Source of the DNA: Candidatus Nanopelagicales bacterium
GTDB taxonomy: Bacteria > Actinomycetota > Actinomycetes > S36-B12
NCBI GenBank assembly: GCA_012103605.1
Contig: WLWL01000002.1
Coordinates: 19,430 to 83,429 of the forward strand
Direction of reading: 5' to 3'
DNA: 64,000 nucleotides
The notes below the pieces were generated by a model. That model made no database searches and had not been told where the DNA came from. It saw nothing but the letters and a program-made list of their open reading frames with translations. Position 1 is the first letter of the stretch, and each line of letters starts with the position of its first letter. The position numbers and the translations under genes were made by a program. Positions 51,600-60,504 of this stretch are shown in pieces.

Positions 51600-52822
51600 G
51601 CAGCCAGACGCCGGAGGTATCCGAGCGATCCGCGAGCCCCGGCGAGGGTGAATCGACCTCGCCGCTGGCACTGCTCGCCCGTCACCCCCTGAGTGCGTAT
51701 TACCTGCTGATGGGTTCGGCGTTGCTCTTGCTTCTCCTCGGCCTGATCATGGTGATGTCGGCGTCGAGCATCGAAAGCGTCCGCGTCTTCGGATCTCCCT
51801 ACACCCTCGCGCAACGCCAGGCCTTCTTCGCACTTCTCGGCGTCGTTGCGATGTTCTTTGCGGCGCGCACATCCGTGCAGTTCTGGCGTGCCTTCGCGTG
51901 GCCGTTGCTGCTCGCCGCCTTCGGATTCCTGGTGGCTGTCCTCATCATCGGCGTCGAAGTCGCCGGACAACGCAACTGGATCGAGATCTTCGGCCCGTTC
52001 AGGTTCCAGCCGAGTGAAATCGCGAAACTCGCGCTTGTCGTGTGGGGCGCGGAAGTGCTGTCGCGGCGGTCGCGTCGACTCGATACGTGGCGCGGCCTGC
52101 TCATCCCCATCGTTCCGGTGGCAGCCGTAATGATGGTGTTGGTTCTCGCCGAGGGCGACTTCGGGAACACGGTGATGCTGGGAGCCATCCTCGCGGGCAT
52201 CCTCTTCGCCGCCGGTGCGCCGCTACGGGTTTTCGCCGTCTTCGCCGCGGTGGGGGCCGTAGGAGTGTGGATTCTCTCGTTGGCCGCGCCCTATCGCATG
52301 GACCGCATCCTGTCTTGGCTCGATCCAGGCTCGGATCGACTGGGGTTCGGTTGGCAGGTCACCCAAGGGCAATACGCCCTCGGCACTGGAGGCTTTTGGG
52401 GAGTGGGGCTCGGTGCCAGTCGAGAAAAGTGGGGGACGTTGCCGGAGGCCCACACAGACTTCATCTATCCCGTGATCGGCGAAGAGCTCGGGCTCCTGGG
52501 AACGTTGATCGTGTTGGCGTTGTTCTCACTGCTGGCCTTTGCGGTCTTTCGTCTGAGCCGGAACACCGATGATTCCTTCGTTCGCTACGCCGCCGCCGGG
52601 GTCGGGGCGTGGATCGTGGTGCAGGCCGTGGTGAACATCGGCGGGGTCCTCGGGCTACTTCCCGTGGCTGGAGTGACCCTCCCGCTGGTCTCTTACGGAG
52701 GGTCATCGCTGATTCCGACTCTGACAGCCATCGGCATGCTCATGGCCTTTGCTCGTCAAGAACCCGGTGCCCGACGTGCGTTGCGACGACGCAGCACGGC
52801 CCAGGCCCTACGGCGCCGATAG
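51596..52822 (+). CDS. ftsW: Lipid II polymerase / SEDS protein FtsW
   Basis: FRFQPSEIAKLALVVW, LAEGDFGNTVML, GWQVTQGQYALGTGGFWGVGLGASREKWGTLPEAHTDFIYPVIGEELGLLG. Confidence 0.96.
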   Translation: MSSQTPEVSERSASPGEGESTSPLALLARHPLSAYYLLMGSALLLLLLGLIMVMSASSIESVRVFGSPYTLAQRQAFFALLGVVAMFFAARTSVQFWRAFAWPLLLAAFGFLVAVLIIGVEVAGQRNWIEIFGPFRFQPSEIAKLALVVWGAEVLSRRSRRLDTWRGLLIPIVPVAAVMMVLVLAEGDFGNTVMLGAILAGILFAAGAPLRVFAVFAAVGAVGVWILSLAAPYRMDRILSWLDPGSDRLGFGWQVTQGQYALGTGGFWGVGLGASREKWGTLPEAHTDFIYPVIGEELGLLGTLIVLALFSLLAFAVFRLSRNTDDSFVRYAAAGVGAWIVVQAVVNIGGVLGLLPVAGVTLPLVSYGGSSLIPTLTAIGMLMAFARQEPGARRALRRRSTAQALRRR

Positions 52823-52834
52823 AGGTCCGTCGCC

Positions 52835-53914
52835 ATGCACGTGGTCTTCGCGGCCGGTGGCACAGCCGGTCACCTCGAACCCGCCCTCACAACGGCGGAC
52901 GCTCTCGTGCAAAGTGATTCCTCAACGACGATCTCCTTCATCGGGGGCAGCCGGGGCCTTGAAGGCGAACTCGTGGCCGCGCGTGGATACCCGTTGGTGG
53001 CAACCACCGCGCAGCCGTTTCCTCGACGCCTCTCTGCGAGCGCGGTCGCGTTCCCGTTCTTGACCATCGAGGGTGTGTGGCAGGCCGCGGCCCATCTGCG
53101 GGCGCTGCGGGCGGACGTGGTGGTGGGCTTCGGGGGTTACGCAGCTGTGCCCGGCTACGCGGCTGCGTGGCTGACGCGCACTCCCTTGGTCATTCACGAA
53201 GCAAACTCTCGAGCTGGATTCGCCAATGTGCTCGGAGCGAAGTGGACGAAGAACGTCGCGAGCGTCCATTCCGGGGTGCTCGCCCATGCCCGACCTATGG
53301 GGCTTCCCCTTCGACCATCGGTGGCAAAACTTGACGTTGCAGAACAACGAAGCGCGGCACGGGGGATGTGGGACCTCCCCGACCAGGGGCCCGTTGTCTT
53401 GATTTTCGGCGGAAGCCAAGGAGCCCGGCACCTGAACGATGTCGTCGCCGGCAGCATCCACGCGCTAACGGACGCCGGAGTGAGCGTTCTGCACGCCGTG
53501 GGAAGGAACAACGTGCTCCCGGACCCGCACCCGAACTATCGACCCGTCGCATACATCGATCGGATGGATATGGCGTATGCCGCCGCCGATCTTGTTGTGT
53601 GTCGGTCCGGAGCGATGACCTGCGCGGAATTGACGGCGATCGGTGTGCCGGCCATCTACGTGCCCCTGCCTATCGGCAACGGCGAGCAAGCAGGAAATTC
53701 GCAGCCGATTGTGGACGCGGGTGGGGGATTGCAGGTGGCGGATGAGGCTGTGACATCGGAGTGGCTCACGACGACGGTGCTTTCCCTGGTGGAGGATGAA
53801 GGTCGGCTCCGGACGATGGCGTCGGCTGCCCGCTCTCTCGGTGACCGGGACGCTGGCGTGGCGATGGTGCGGTGGATAAGCGATGTCGTCGAGCAGCGGC
53901 GGAAGGGTGGGTGA
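52835..53914 (+). CDS. murG: UDP-GlcNAc:lipid II N-acetylglucosaminyltransferase
   Basis: FAAGGTAGHLEPALTTAD, GFGGYAAVPGYAAA, IHEANSRAGFAN, IFGGSQGARHLND, CRSGAMTCAEL. Confidence 0.97.
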   Translation: MHVVFAAGGTAGHLEPALTTADALVQSDSSTTISFIGGSRGLEGELVAARGYPLVATTAQPFPRRLSASAVAFPFLTIEGVWQAAAHLRALRADVVVGFGGYAAVPGYAAAWLTRTPLVIHEANSRAGFANVLGAKWTKNVASVHSGVLAHARPMGLPLRPSVAKLDVAEQRSAARGMWDLPDQGPVVLIFGGSQGARHLNDVVAGSIHALTDAGVSVLHAVGRNNVLPDPHPNYRPVAYIDRMDMAYAAADLVVCRSGAMTCAELTAIGVPAIYVPLPIGNGEQAGNSQPIVDAGGGLQVADEAVTSEWLTTTVLSLVEDEGRLRTMASAARSLGDRDAGVAMVRWISDVVEQRRKGG

Positions 53915-55308
53915 TGAACGGGGCGGATCTGGCCGACCTCGGTCGCGTGCACATCGTCGGAATCGGTGGAGCCGGAATGTCGGGAATCGCGAGCATCCTT
54001 GCTGCCCGCGGGGTGCACGTCACGGGCAGCGACGCCAAGGAATCGCGGCGAGTGCAGTCTCTGCGGGCTCTAGGAATCGAGGTGTCGGTCGGGCACCAGA
54101 AGTCGATAGCCGCGGACACCCTCGTCTACTCGACGGCTATTCCTGAGTCGAATTCCGAGCGTCGGTTCGCACGAGAGCATTCGATCCCCGAGATGTCCCG
54201 CGCAACGGCCCTGGCGGCGGTCATGAGTGGTCGACGTGGGGTCGCGGTGTCCGGAACACATGGCAAGACGACGACCACGTCAATGTTGACCGTCACCCTG
54301 CAAGCGTGTGGTGCTGATCCATCGTTCGTGATCGGCAGCGAGTTGAACGAATCAGGGTCGAACGCGCACCTGGGGACGGGGGAGCTCTTCGTCGTGGAGG
54401 CTGACGAAAGCGATGGTTCGTTCCTCGCCCTGCCGGCGGTTGCGGGGATCGTCACGAACGTCGAACCTGACCACTTGAATCATTGGGAGACCTTCGACGC
54501 TCTCGAAAACGCCTTCGACGATTTTGGACGGCAAATCGCGGCTACGGGCGGGTTCGTTGTTATCTGCGCCGACGACCCGGGGGCCCGAGCGATGGGCGAA
54601 CGTCTTACCGCCGAGGGCATCGATGTTCGAAGTTACGGCGAGAGTGACGATGCCACGGTTCGCATGATCGATCCGATCCAAGACGTAGACGGTTGGAGCT
54701 TCACAGTCGCCAAAGACGGGGTGCGACTCGGTCGGATTGCCCTGCAGGTCCCCGGTCGACACAACGCTCTCAACGCCATGGCCGCCTACGTTTCGGCGAC
54801 GGGGCTCGGATTCGCCGATGTGGATGTTCGGCGAGGGCTCGAATCATTTTCTGGAACTCGTCGACGTTTCGACTTCAAAGGTGAGGTGGCGGGGGTTCGT
54901 GTCTATGACGACTACGCCCACCATCCGACGGAAATTGACGCGACCTTGCGAGCGGCCCGCGAGGTGGTCGGCGCCGGCCGGGTCATCGTGGCGTTCCAAG
55001 CCCATCACTATTACCGGACGGCAATGTTCGTGCAGGAATTCGGGCAAGCCCTCGGCTTGGCGGACGTGGCGGTAGTCCTTGAAGTATTCGCTCCCGGTGA
55101 GGAGCCGATTCCAGGAGCCAGCGGACAAACCCTGGCAGCGAATGTTCCCTTGCCCGAGGGCGACGCGATCTTCGAACCGTCCTGGACCGCTGTCGCCGGG
55201 ATTCTCGCCGATCGCGCACGTGCCGGTGACATCGTGATGACCCTCGGCGCCGGAGATATCGGCATGCTGGGTACCGAAGTGCTTGATCGCCTCCGGAGTC
55301 GGCTATGA
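53914..55308 (+). CDS. murC: UDP-N-acetylmuramate-L-alanine ligase
   Basis: VHIVGIGGAGMSGIASIL, VSGTHGKTTTTSML, EADESDGSFL, DDYAHHPTEIDATLRA, FQAHHYYRT. Confidence 0.97.
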   Translation: MNGADLADLGRVHIVGIGGAGMSGIASILAARGVHVTGSDAKESRRVQSLRALGIEVSVGHQKSIAADTLVYSTAIPESNSERRFAREHSIPEMSRATALAAVMSGRRGVAVSGTHGKTTTTSMLTVTLQACGADPSFVIGSELNESGSNAHLGTGELFVVEADESDGSFLALPAVAGIVTNVEPDHLNHWETFDALENAFDDFGRQIAATGGFVVICADDPGARAMGERLTAEGIDVRSYGESDDATVRMIDPIQDVDGWSFTVAKDGVRLGRIALQVPGRHNALNAMAAYVSATGLGFADVDVRRGLESFSGTRRRFDFKGEVAGVRVYDDYAHHPTEIDATLRAAREVVGAGRVIVAFQAHHYYRTAMFVQEFGQALGLADVAVVLEVFAPGEEPIPGASGQTLAANVPLPEGDAIFEPSWTAVAGILADRARAGDIVMTLGAGDIGMLGTEVLDRLRSRL

Positions 55309-56177
55309 CGGTGATCGATAACCCGAGCCTCGACGGAGACAGTGTGCCTGCCTTGACGTCGGGACCAGACCCAGAAACCGGCAACGAGCGCGCAGCTGGG
55401 CCGGAACGCAAAGTTCGGCGGCGACGATTCCGGTTCACACGCAGGCGCCGTCGGCGTCGCGCGGTCGCCGATCGCTGGGTAGCCCGGGCGCAACGACGGC
55501 GGTGGTGGCGACTGGCCAGCGTCGTGCTGGTGGTGGCGCTGATCGGCGGCGCCGTTTGGGCCGCCTGGTTCTCGTCGTTGCTTGCTGTGCATCAGGTCTC
55601 GGTCATCGGCTTGAGTGACGAGGGGGAATTGGTGGGCGGCCAGGAGGTTCGGTCGGCGGCATCTATCCCGGCCGGCATGCCGATCGCGCGCCTGGATACC
55701 GCTTCGGCCCAGGCTCGCGTTCTCGAGCTGCCGTGGGTGGCATCGGTCGAGGTTCGGCGCGCATGGCCACAAGATGTCGTGATCGCTGTGACCGAACGGT
55801 CTCCGGTGGCCGTGGTCATGCAAGGCGAGGAGCGTCGGGGTGTCGATGCCGAGGGGAACATCTTCGATCCCCCCGGAGGATTGTGGCTCACCGATCCGAT
55901 CATCCGTGGTGATGAAAGTGCCATTGCCGAGGCAGTGAAGGTCGCGTCGTCCCTTCCCGCGGATGTGGAAAAGCGGGTCCGGGTGATCCAGGCGGTGAGC
56001 GTCGATGACATTCGTTTGGAACTCGGGAACAAGTCGATCGTGCGCTGGGGGAATTCCCAGGAAGCGGAGTTCAAGGCAGAGGTTCTGCGCTCGTTGTTGC
56101 CGCGCCGCGCCCAGGCCTACGACGTCAGCGCGCCATCGCTACCGGCCACTTTTGGCGAAAAGGGCCCCAAGAAATAA
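55305..56177 (+). CDS. ftsQ: Cell division protein FtsQ (POTRA)
   Basis: TM followed by VHQVSVIGL..., VRSAASIPAGMPIARLDTASAQARVLELPWVASVEVRRAWPQDVVIAVTERSPVAVV. Confidence 0.93.
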   Translation: MTVIDNPSLDGDSVPALTSGPDPETGNERAAGPERKVRRRRFRFTRRRRRRRAVADRWVARAQRRRWWRLASVVLVVALIGGAVWAAWFSSLLAVHQVSVIGLSDEGELVGGQEVRSAASIPAGMPIARLDTASAQARVLELPWVASVEVRRAWPQDVVIAVTERSPVAVVMQGEERRGVDAEGNIFDPPGGLWLTDPIIRGDESAIAEAVKVASSLPADVEKRVRVIQAVSVDDIRLELGNKSIVRWGNSQEAEFKAEVLRSLLPRRAQAYDVSAPSLPATFGEKGPKK

Positions 56178-56352
56178 AAAAAATCAAAAGTTTCTGCTTT
56201 TCGTCTTGCGTCGAAGGCGTTGCACCCCCTACTCTCCCGCCGGCTCAGGGCCAGACGATGTTTCAGCCTGAAGTAAAGGTTGAGACTTCGGCCTCGGGCC
56301 GCACGAGTCGATGCGCCCCCTCGCGTCGACGTAGAGGAAAGGACGAGCAGCA

Positions 56353-57435
56353 GTGGCGGCTCCTCAGAACTACTTGGCAGTAATCAAGGTCGTCGGTATC
56401 GGCGGCGGTGGCGTGAATGCGGTCAACCGCATGATCGAGGTCGGCTTGAAGGGCGTGGAGTTCATCGCCATCAACACCGACGCACAGGCGCTCTTGATGA
56501 GTGACGCCGACGTCAAGCTCGACATCGGCCGGGAGTTGACGCGAGGCCTCGGGGCTGGCGCGAACCCGGAGGTCGGGCGCAAGGCGGCGGAAGATCACAT
56601 CGAAGAGATCGAGGAAGTCCTCCAGGGCGCCGACATGGTCTTTGTTACCGCGGGAGAAGGCGGTGGAACCGGCACCGGTGGAGCACCGGTCGTTGCCCAG
56701 GTTGCCCGGTCTCTGGGAGCACTCACCATCGGCGTTGTCACGCGTCCGTTCGGCTTCGAAGGTCGCCGTCGGCAAGTGCAGGCCGATCAGGGCGTCGAGG
56801 ATTTGCGCGCCGAGGTCGACACGCTCATCGTCATTCCGAACGACCGCCTGTTGTCCTTGGCAGATCGCGAGATCAGCGTGATCGACGCGTTCCGGCAAGC
56901 CGATCACGTTCTGCTGCAGGGCGTCTCAGGCATTACGGATCTCATCACGACACCCGGATTGATCAACTTGGACTTCGCCGACGTCAAGAGCGTGATGCAC
57001 GCGGCCGGGTCCGCATTGATGGGCATCGGATCTGCGCGAGGCGAGGACAGGGCAATGCAGGCCGCAGAAAAGGCCATTTCCAGCCCCCTCCTCGAAGCGG
57101 GAATCGATGGAGCCCACGGAGTGTTGTTGTCGGTATCCGGCGGTAGTGACCTGGGCCTGTTCGAGATCAACGAAGCCGCTCGACTCGTCAGTGACGCCGC
57201 TCACCCCGAGGCGAACATCATCTTCGGTGCTGTGATCGACGACACCTTGGGTGATGAGGTTCGCGTGACGGTCATCGCTGCGGGTTTCGAAGGTGGTGAG
57301 CCTCCGGTCCGCAAGGTGGCGGCTCCCGTTCGATCCACCGATGCGACGGGAGATATTCCGGCCGTGCAACAGCCGAAGGCAGCGGTATTCGCCGATTCCG
57401 ACGACGACTTGGACGTTCCAGACTTCCTGAGGTAA
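56353..57435 (+). CDS. ftsZ: Cell division GTPase FtsZ
   Basis: [37 protein letters not shown]-terminal [11 protein letters not shown]. Confidence 0.98.
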   Translation: MAAPQNYLAVIKVVGIGGGGVNAVNRMIEVGLKGVEFIAINTDAQALLMSDADVKLDIGRELTRGLGAGANPEVGRKAAEDHIEEIEEVLQGADMVFVTAGEGGGTGTGGAPVVAQVARSLGALTIGVVTRPFGFEGRRRQVQADQGVEDLRAEVDTLIVIPNDRLLSLADREISVIDAFRQADHVLLQGVSGITDLITTPGLINLDFADVKSVMHAAGSALMGIGSARGEDRAMQAAEKAISSPLLEAGIDGAHGVLLSVSGGSDLGLFEINEAARLVSDAAHPEANIIFGAVIDDTLGDEVRVTVIAAGFEGGEPPVRKVAAPVRSTDATGDIPAVQQPKAAVFADSDDDLDVPDFLR

Positions 57436-57438
57436 TGC

Positions 57439-58335
57439 GTGGCAACAGACGCGAGTGGCAGTAGGGCCTTCCCCGACCTACGGACACTCGCTGGCACGTG
57501 GTCGTGTCCACGTCACGCGTCATCGGGTGCGTCCTGCACGTACGTGATCTCACGTGCCGATGGTGGGCGCAGCGTCGGTGACTTCGCAGCGGGAAATCTC
57601 GCCGATCATGTCGGTGATGACGAAGATGCGGTGCGGACCAATCGTCGGCACTTGGCATCGGCACTGAAGGCGCAGGAGGGGCTGGCCTTCATTGCAGCGT
57701 CGCACGGCGCTGATGTGGCGTGGGTGACGACCCCGGACACGATCGCTGACGTCGATGCGCTGGTGACCGATAGGAACGACATCGGCTTGGTGGCGTTGGG
57801 TGCCGATTGCGCCATCATCGGTCTTCATGGTCATCGGCGCGACGGCTCGCCCGTGCTAGGTGTCGCGCACTGCGGATGGAAAGGGCTCGTGGAAGACGTG
57901 ATCGGATCGGTAGTCGCAGAGATGACCAACGCTGGAGCGGAGAACATCGGTGCGGTTCTTGGTCCTGCGATCTGTGGTGAGTGCTACCGAGTGGATGCCG
58001 AGCGGCACGATGCGGTGCGAGCGGCGCTGAGCGATCGTGTCGCGCACGCGGCTCTGGTAACTGGTGTGCAGCAACCCGTGCATACCCAGTGGGCTCCGCA
58101 CGAGCAGAAGGATGAGGGGTTGGGCATCGACGTTCGCGCCGGGAGCAAGGAGCGGCTAGTGGAACTGGGTGTCACCATCGACGGGGAAGAACTCCTGCAG
58201 GGCAGGCAATGCACGTACGAATCAGCAACATGGTTCAGCTATCGCCGTTCGATGGCACGCGGCCGCGGTGGACGCTCGGGGCGACAGGGACTTGCCGTGG
58301 TCTCTGCCTCATCGCATGGTGCGGACGAAGCGTGA
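57439..58335 (+). CDS. pgeF: Peptidoglycan editing factor (laccase-domain / YlmD family)
   Basis: VGDDEDAVRTNRRHLASAL, ADCAIIGLHG, GVAHCGWKGLVEDVI, LGPAICGECYRVD. Confidence 0.92.
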   Translation: MATDASGSRAFPDLRTLAGTWSCPRHASSGASCTYVISRADGGRSVGDFAAGNLADHVGDDEDAVRTNRRHLASALKAQEGLAFIAASHGADVAWVTTPDTIADVDALVTDRNDIGLVALGADCAIIGLHGHRRDGSPVLGVAHCGWKGLVEDVIGSVVAEMTNAGAENIGAVLGPAICGECYRVDAERHDAVRAALSDRVAHAALVTGVQQPVHTQWAPHEQKDEGLGIDVRAGSKERLVELGVTIDGEELLQGRQCTYESATWFSYRRSMARGRGGRSGRQGLAVVSASSHGADEA

Positions 58336-59054
58336 CGGTCACAAGGCGAGAGGCCCTGGCTCAGCGACTTCATGATGTTCACGAGCGCATCGAAGCTGCG
58401 CGGATCGCCGCGGGTCGAACGGAAGACCACGACCAGGTTCAACTTGTCGTTGTGACGAAAACCTTCCCCGCTAGTGATGTTGCATTGCTCGCAGAACTGG
58501 GAGTCACCGATGTCGGAGAAAACCGAGATCAGGAGGGGCGAGCCAAACGTGCTGATGTGAGCAGCGATGACCTCCGCTGGCACATGATCGGTCGCTTACA
58601 GCGCAACAAGGTGTCGTCCGTTGCCCGATGGGCTGACGTCGTCGAATCGATCGACCGGCACGAACTCATCGCGCCTCTTGCCGGTGCCGTGGAACGATTC
58701 GACAGAAATCCGGTGCAGGTCCTGCTGCAGGTGAGTGTGGATCCGGTTCCCGACCCAGGACGCGGGGGAGCCGATCCCGATGATGTCGAATCCCTTGCCG
58801 AGGCCGTATCTAGGCACGAGGCTCTGCACCTGGCGGGCGTCATGGCGGTGGCTCCCCACCCGGACACCGGCATGGATCCACGGGCGGCATTCGATCGGTT
58901 GCAGGAGATTTCGGCGCGTGTGCGAACGTCCTGGCCGCATGCCCGGGAGATGTCGGCTGGCATGAGTAGCGACCTCGAAGCCGGTGTCGCCGCAGGGGCG
59001 ACACAGGTGCGTATCGGGGGAGCGATACTCGGGGAACGCCCCCCGGTGCAGTAG
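58332..59054 (+). CDS. YggS/YlmE family PLP-binding protein
   Basis: LVVVTKTFPASDVALLAELGVTDVGENRDQE, WHMIGRLQRNKV, MSAGMSSDLEAGVAAGATQVRIGGAILG; GTG 58332 overlaps the pgeF stop. Confidence 0.93.
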   Translation: MTVTRREALAQRLHDVHERIEAARIAAGRTEDHDQVQLVVVTKTFPASDVALLAELGVTDVGENRDQEGRAKRADVSSDDLRWHMIGRLQRNKVSSVARWADVVESIDRHELIAPLAGAVERFDRNPVQVLLQVSVDPVPDPGRGGADPDDVESLAEAVSRHEALHLAGVMAVAPHPDTGMDPRAAFDRLQEISARVRTSWPHAREMSAGMSSDLEAGVAAGATQVRIGGAILGERPPVQ

Positions 59055-59129
59055 CGTCAGAGGGGGAGAGATTCACGGTCGCCGCAGAAGCGTCCGTGAC
59101 TGCGAAAAACGACATCACGGAGGTGGGCG

Positions 59130-59696
59130 ATGGCTGGCGCAATGCGCAAGATGGCTGTGTACCTCGGGTTGGTGGAGGACGCCTCCGACGAGGATTTTGA
59201 CGAGTATGACGACTACGAGGAGCCGGCTCGGGAGTCCCGTCGGGATCGCAACAGCCGTCGGAGTTCCCGGGACCGCTACGAGGCCGATGATGATGCGTAT
59301 GAGGTACGCAGCGTGCGGCCTATCAACGAGCCTCGAGCCGTCCGGACGATCAGGCCAGATTCCGCGGCCGATCGGGCCCCGTCTTCAGCGGCGGTGGGAC
59401 GCCCCGCGATGGCGGACCTGAGCCGCATTGAAGCCATCCATCCCCGCTCCTACAACGACGCTCGTCGCATTGGTGAGGAATTTCGTGACGGAGTACCGGT
59501 CATCATGAACCTGGGCGACATGGACGAGATGGATGCCAAGCGCATTATCGATTTCGCAGCTGGCCTGGTGTACGGCCTACACGGCACGATCGAACGCATT
59601 ACTGGCAAGGTCTTCCTGCTCTCACCGGCCAATGTTGATCTCGGAGATCAAGCGCGAGCGCAGATAGCTGAGGATGGGTTCTTCAATCAGAGTTGA
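59130..59696 (+). CDS. sepF: Cell division protein SepF
   Basis: MRKMAVYLGLVED, IHPRSYNDARRIGEEFRDGVPVIMNLGDMDEMDAKRIIDFAAGLVYGLHGTIERITGKVFLLSPANV. Confidence 0.96.
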   Translation: MAGAMRKMAVYLGLVEDASDEDFDEYDDYEEPARESRRDRNSRRSSRDRYEADDDAYEVRSVRPINEPRAVRTIRPDSAADRAPSSAAVGRPAMADLSRIEAIHPRSYNDARRIGEEFRDGVPVIMNLGDMDEMDAKRIIDFAAGLVYGLHGTIERITGKVFLLSPANVDLGDQARAQIAEDGFFNQS

Positions 59697-59723
59697 CGAC
59701 GCCGTTAGAGGAGTGTCAAAGCG

Positions 59724-60008
59724 GTGAGCATCTTCGGTCAGATCTTGGGCACTGTCCTGTGGCTCTATTGGCTTGTCTTGATTGCCCGCCTGGTCTTGGA
59801 CTTCGTCCGGATTTTCGCACGATCCTGGCAGCCTCGGGGACCGCTGCTGTTGGTCGCCGAATTCGTGTATTCGATCACGGATCCACCCCTACGCGCCCTT
59901 CGACGGGTGATCCCGCCGCTGCGCCTTGGCAGTGTCTCGCTCGATTTGGCATTTCTTATTCTGATACTCGGGGTTCAGATACTCATCAATTTTGTCGTCT
60001 TGCTTTAG
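59724..60008 (+). CDS. YggT family membrane protein
   Basis: ARLVLDFVRIF...EFVYSITDPPLRALRRVIPPLRLGSVSLDLAFLILILGVQIL. Confidence 0.92.
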   Translation: MSIFGQILGTVLWLYWLVLIARLVLDFVRIFARSWQPRGPLLLVAEFVYSITDPPLRALRRVIPPLRLGSVSLDLAFLILILGVQILINFVVLL

Positions 60009-60018
60009 GGTCGAGATC

Positions 60019-60504
60019 GTGACCTTGAGCGCACAGGATGTTCGTGACGCCCGATTCGGAACAACACGTATTCGAGCCGGGTACAACATGGCCGAGGTCG
60101 ATGCGTTCCTCGACCGAGTGGAAGGCACCATCACGCTCACGTCAAGCGAAGGTCAGCGACTCGGTGATGAAGTCGAGGCACTCCGCTCGCAGGTTCAGCA
60201 GCTGCAGGGGCGCTTGGCGGCGGCCCAGCGCGAACTCCAGGATGCTCAGTCGACGCCCATCGCTAGTCCTGATGAAGGCCACGCCACTGTCATTACTCCT
60301 ACCGACGATGGGGCATCAGCAGCCACAGTTCAGAACCTTGATGGTGCGTCGACGACAGAAAACGTCGTTGTTGGTGATGTTTCACCAGTGAACGGAGAGA
60401 GTTTGGCTGTGATTCGCGATCGTGTGCGAGAAATGCTCACCCAACAACTTGCCCTCGTCGATGACCTCGACATCGACGCGTCCGCGGAGTCCCCGCGCCC
60501 CTAG
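60019..60504 (+). CDS. DivIVA domain protein
   Basis: GTG 60019; LSAQDVRDARFGTTRIRAGYNMAEVDAFLDRVEGTI followed by coiled coil. Confidence 0.9.
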   Translation: MTLSAQDVRDARFGTTRIRAGYNMAEVDAFLDRVEGTITLTSSEGQRLGDEVEALRSQVQQLQGRLAAAQRELQDAQSTPIASPDEGHATVITPTDDGASAATVQNLDGASTTENVVVGDVSPVNGESLAVIRDRVREMLTQQLALVDDLDIDASAESPRP

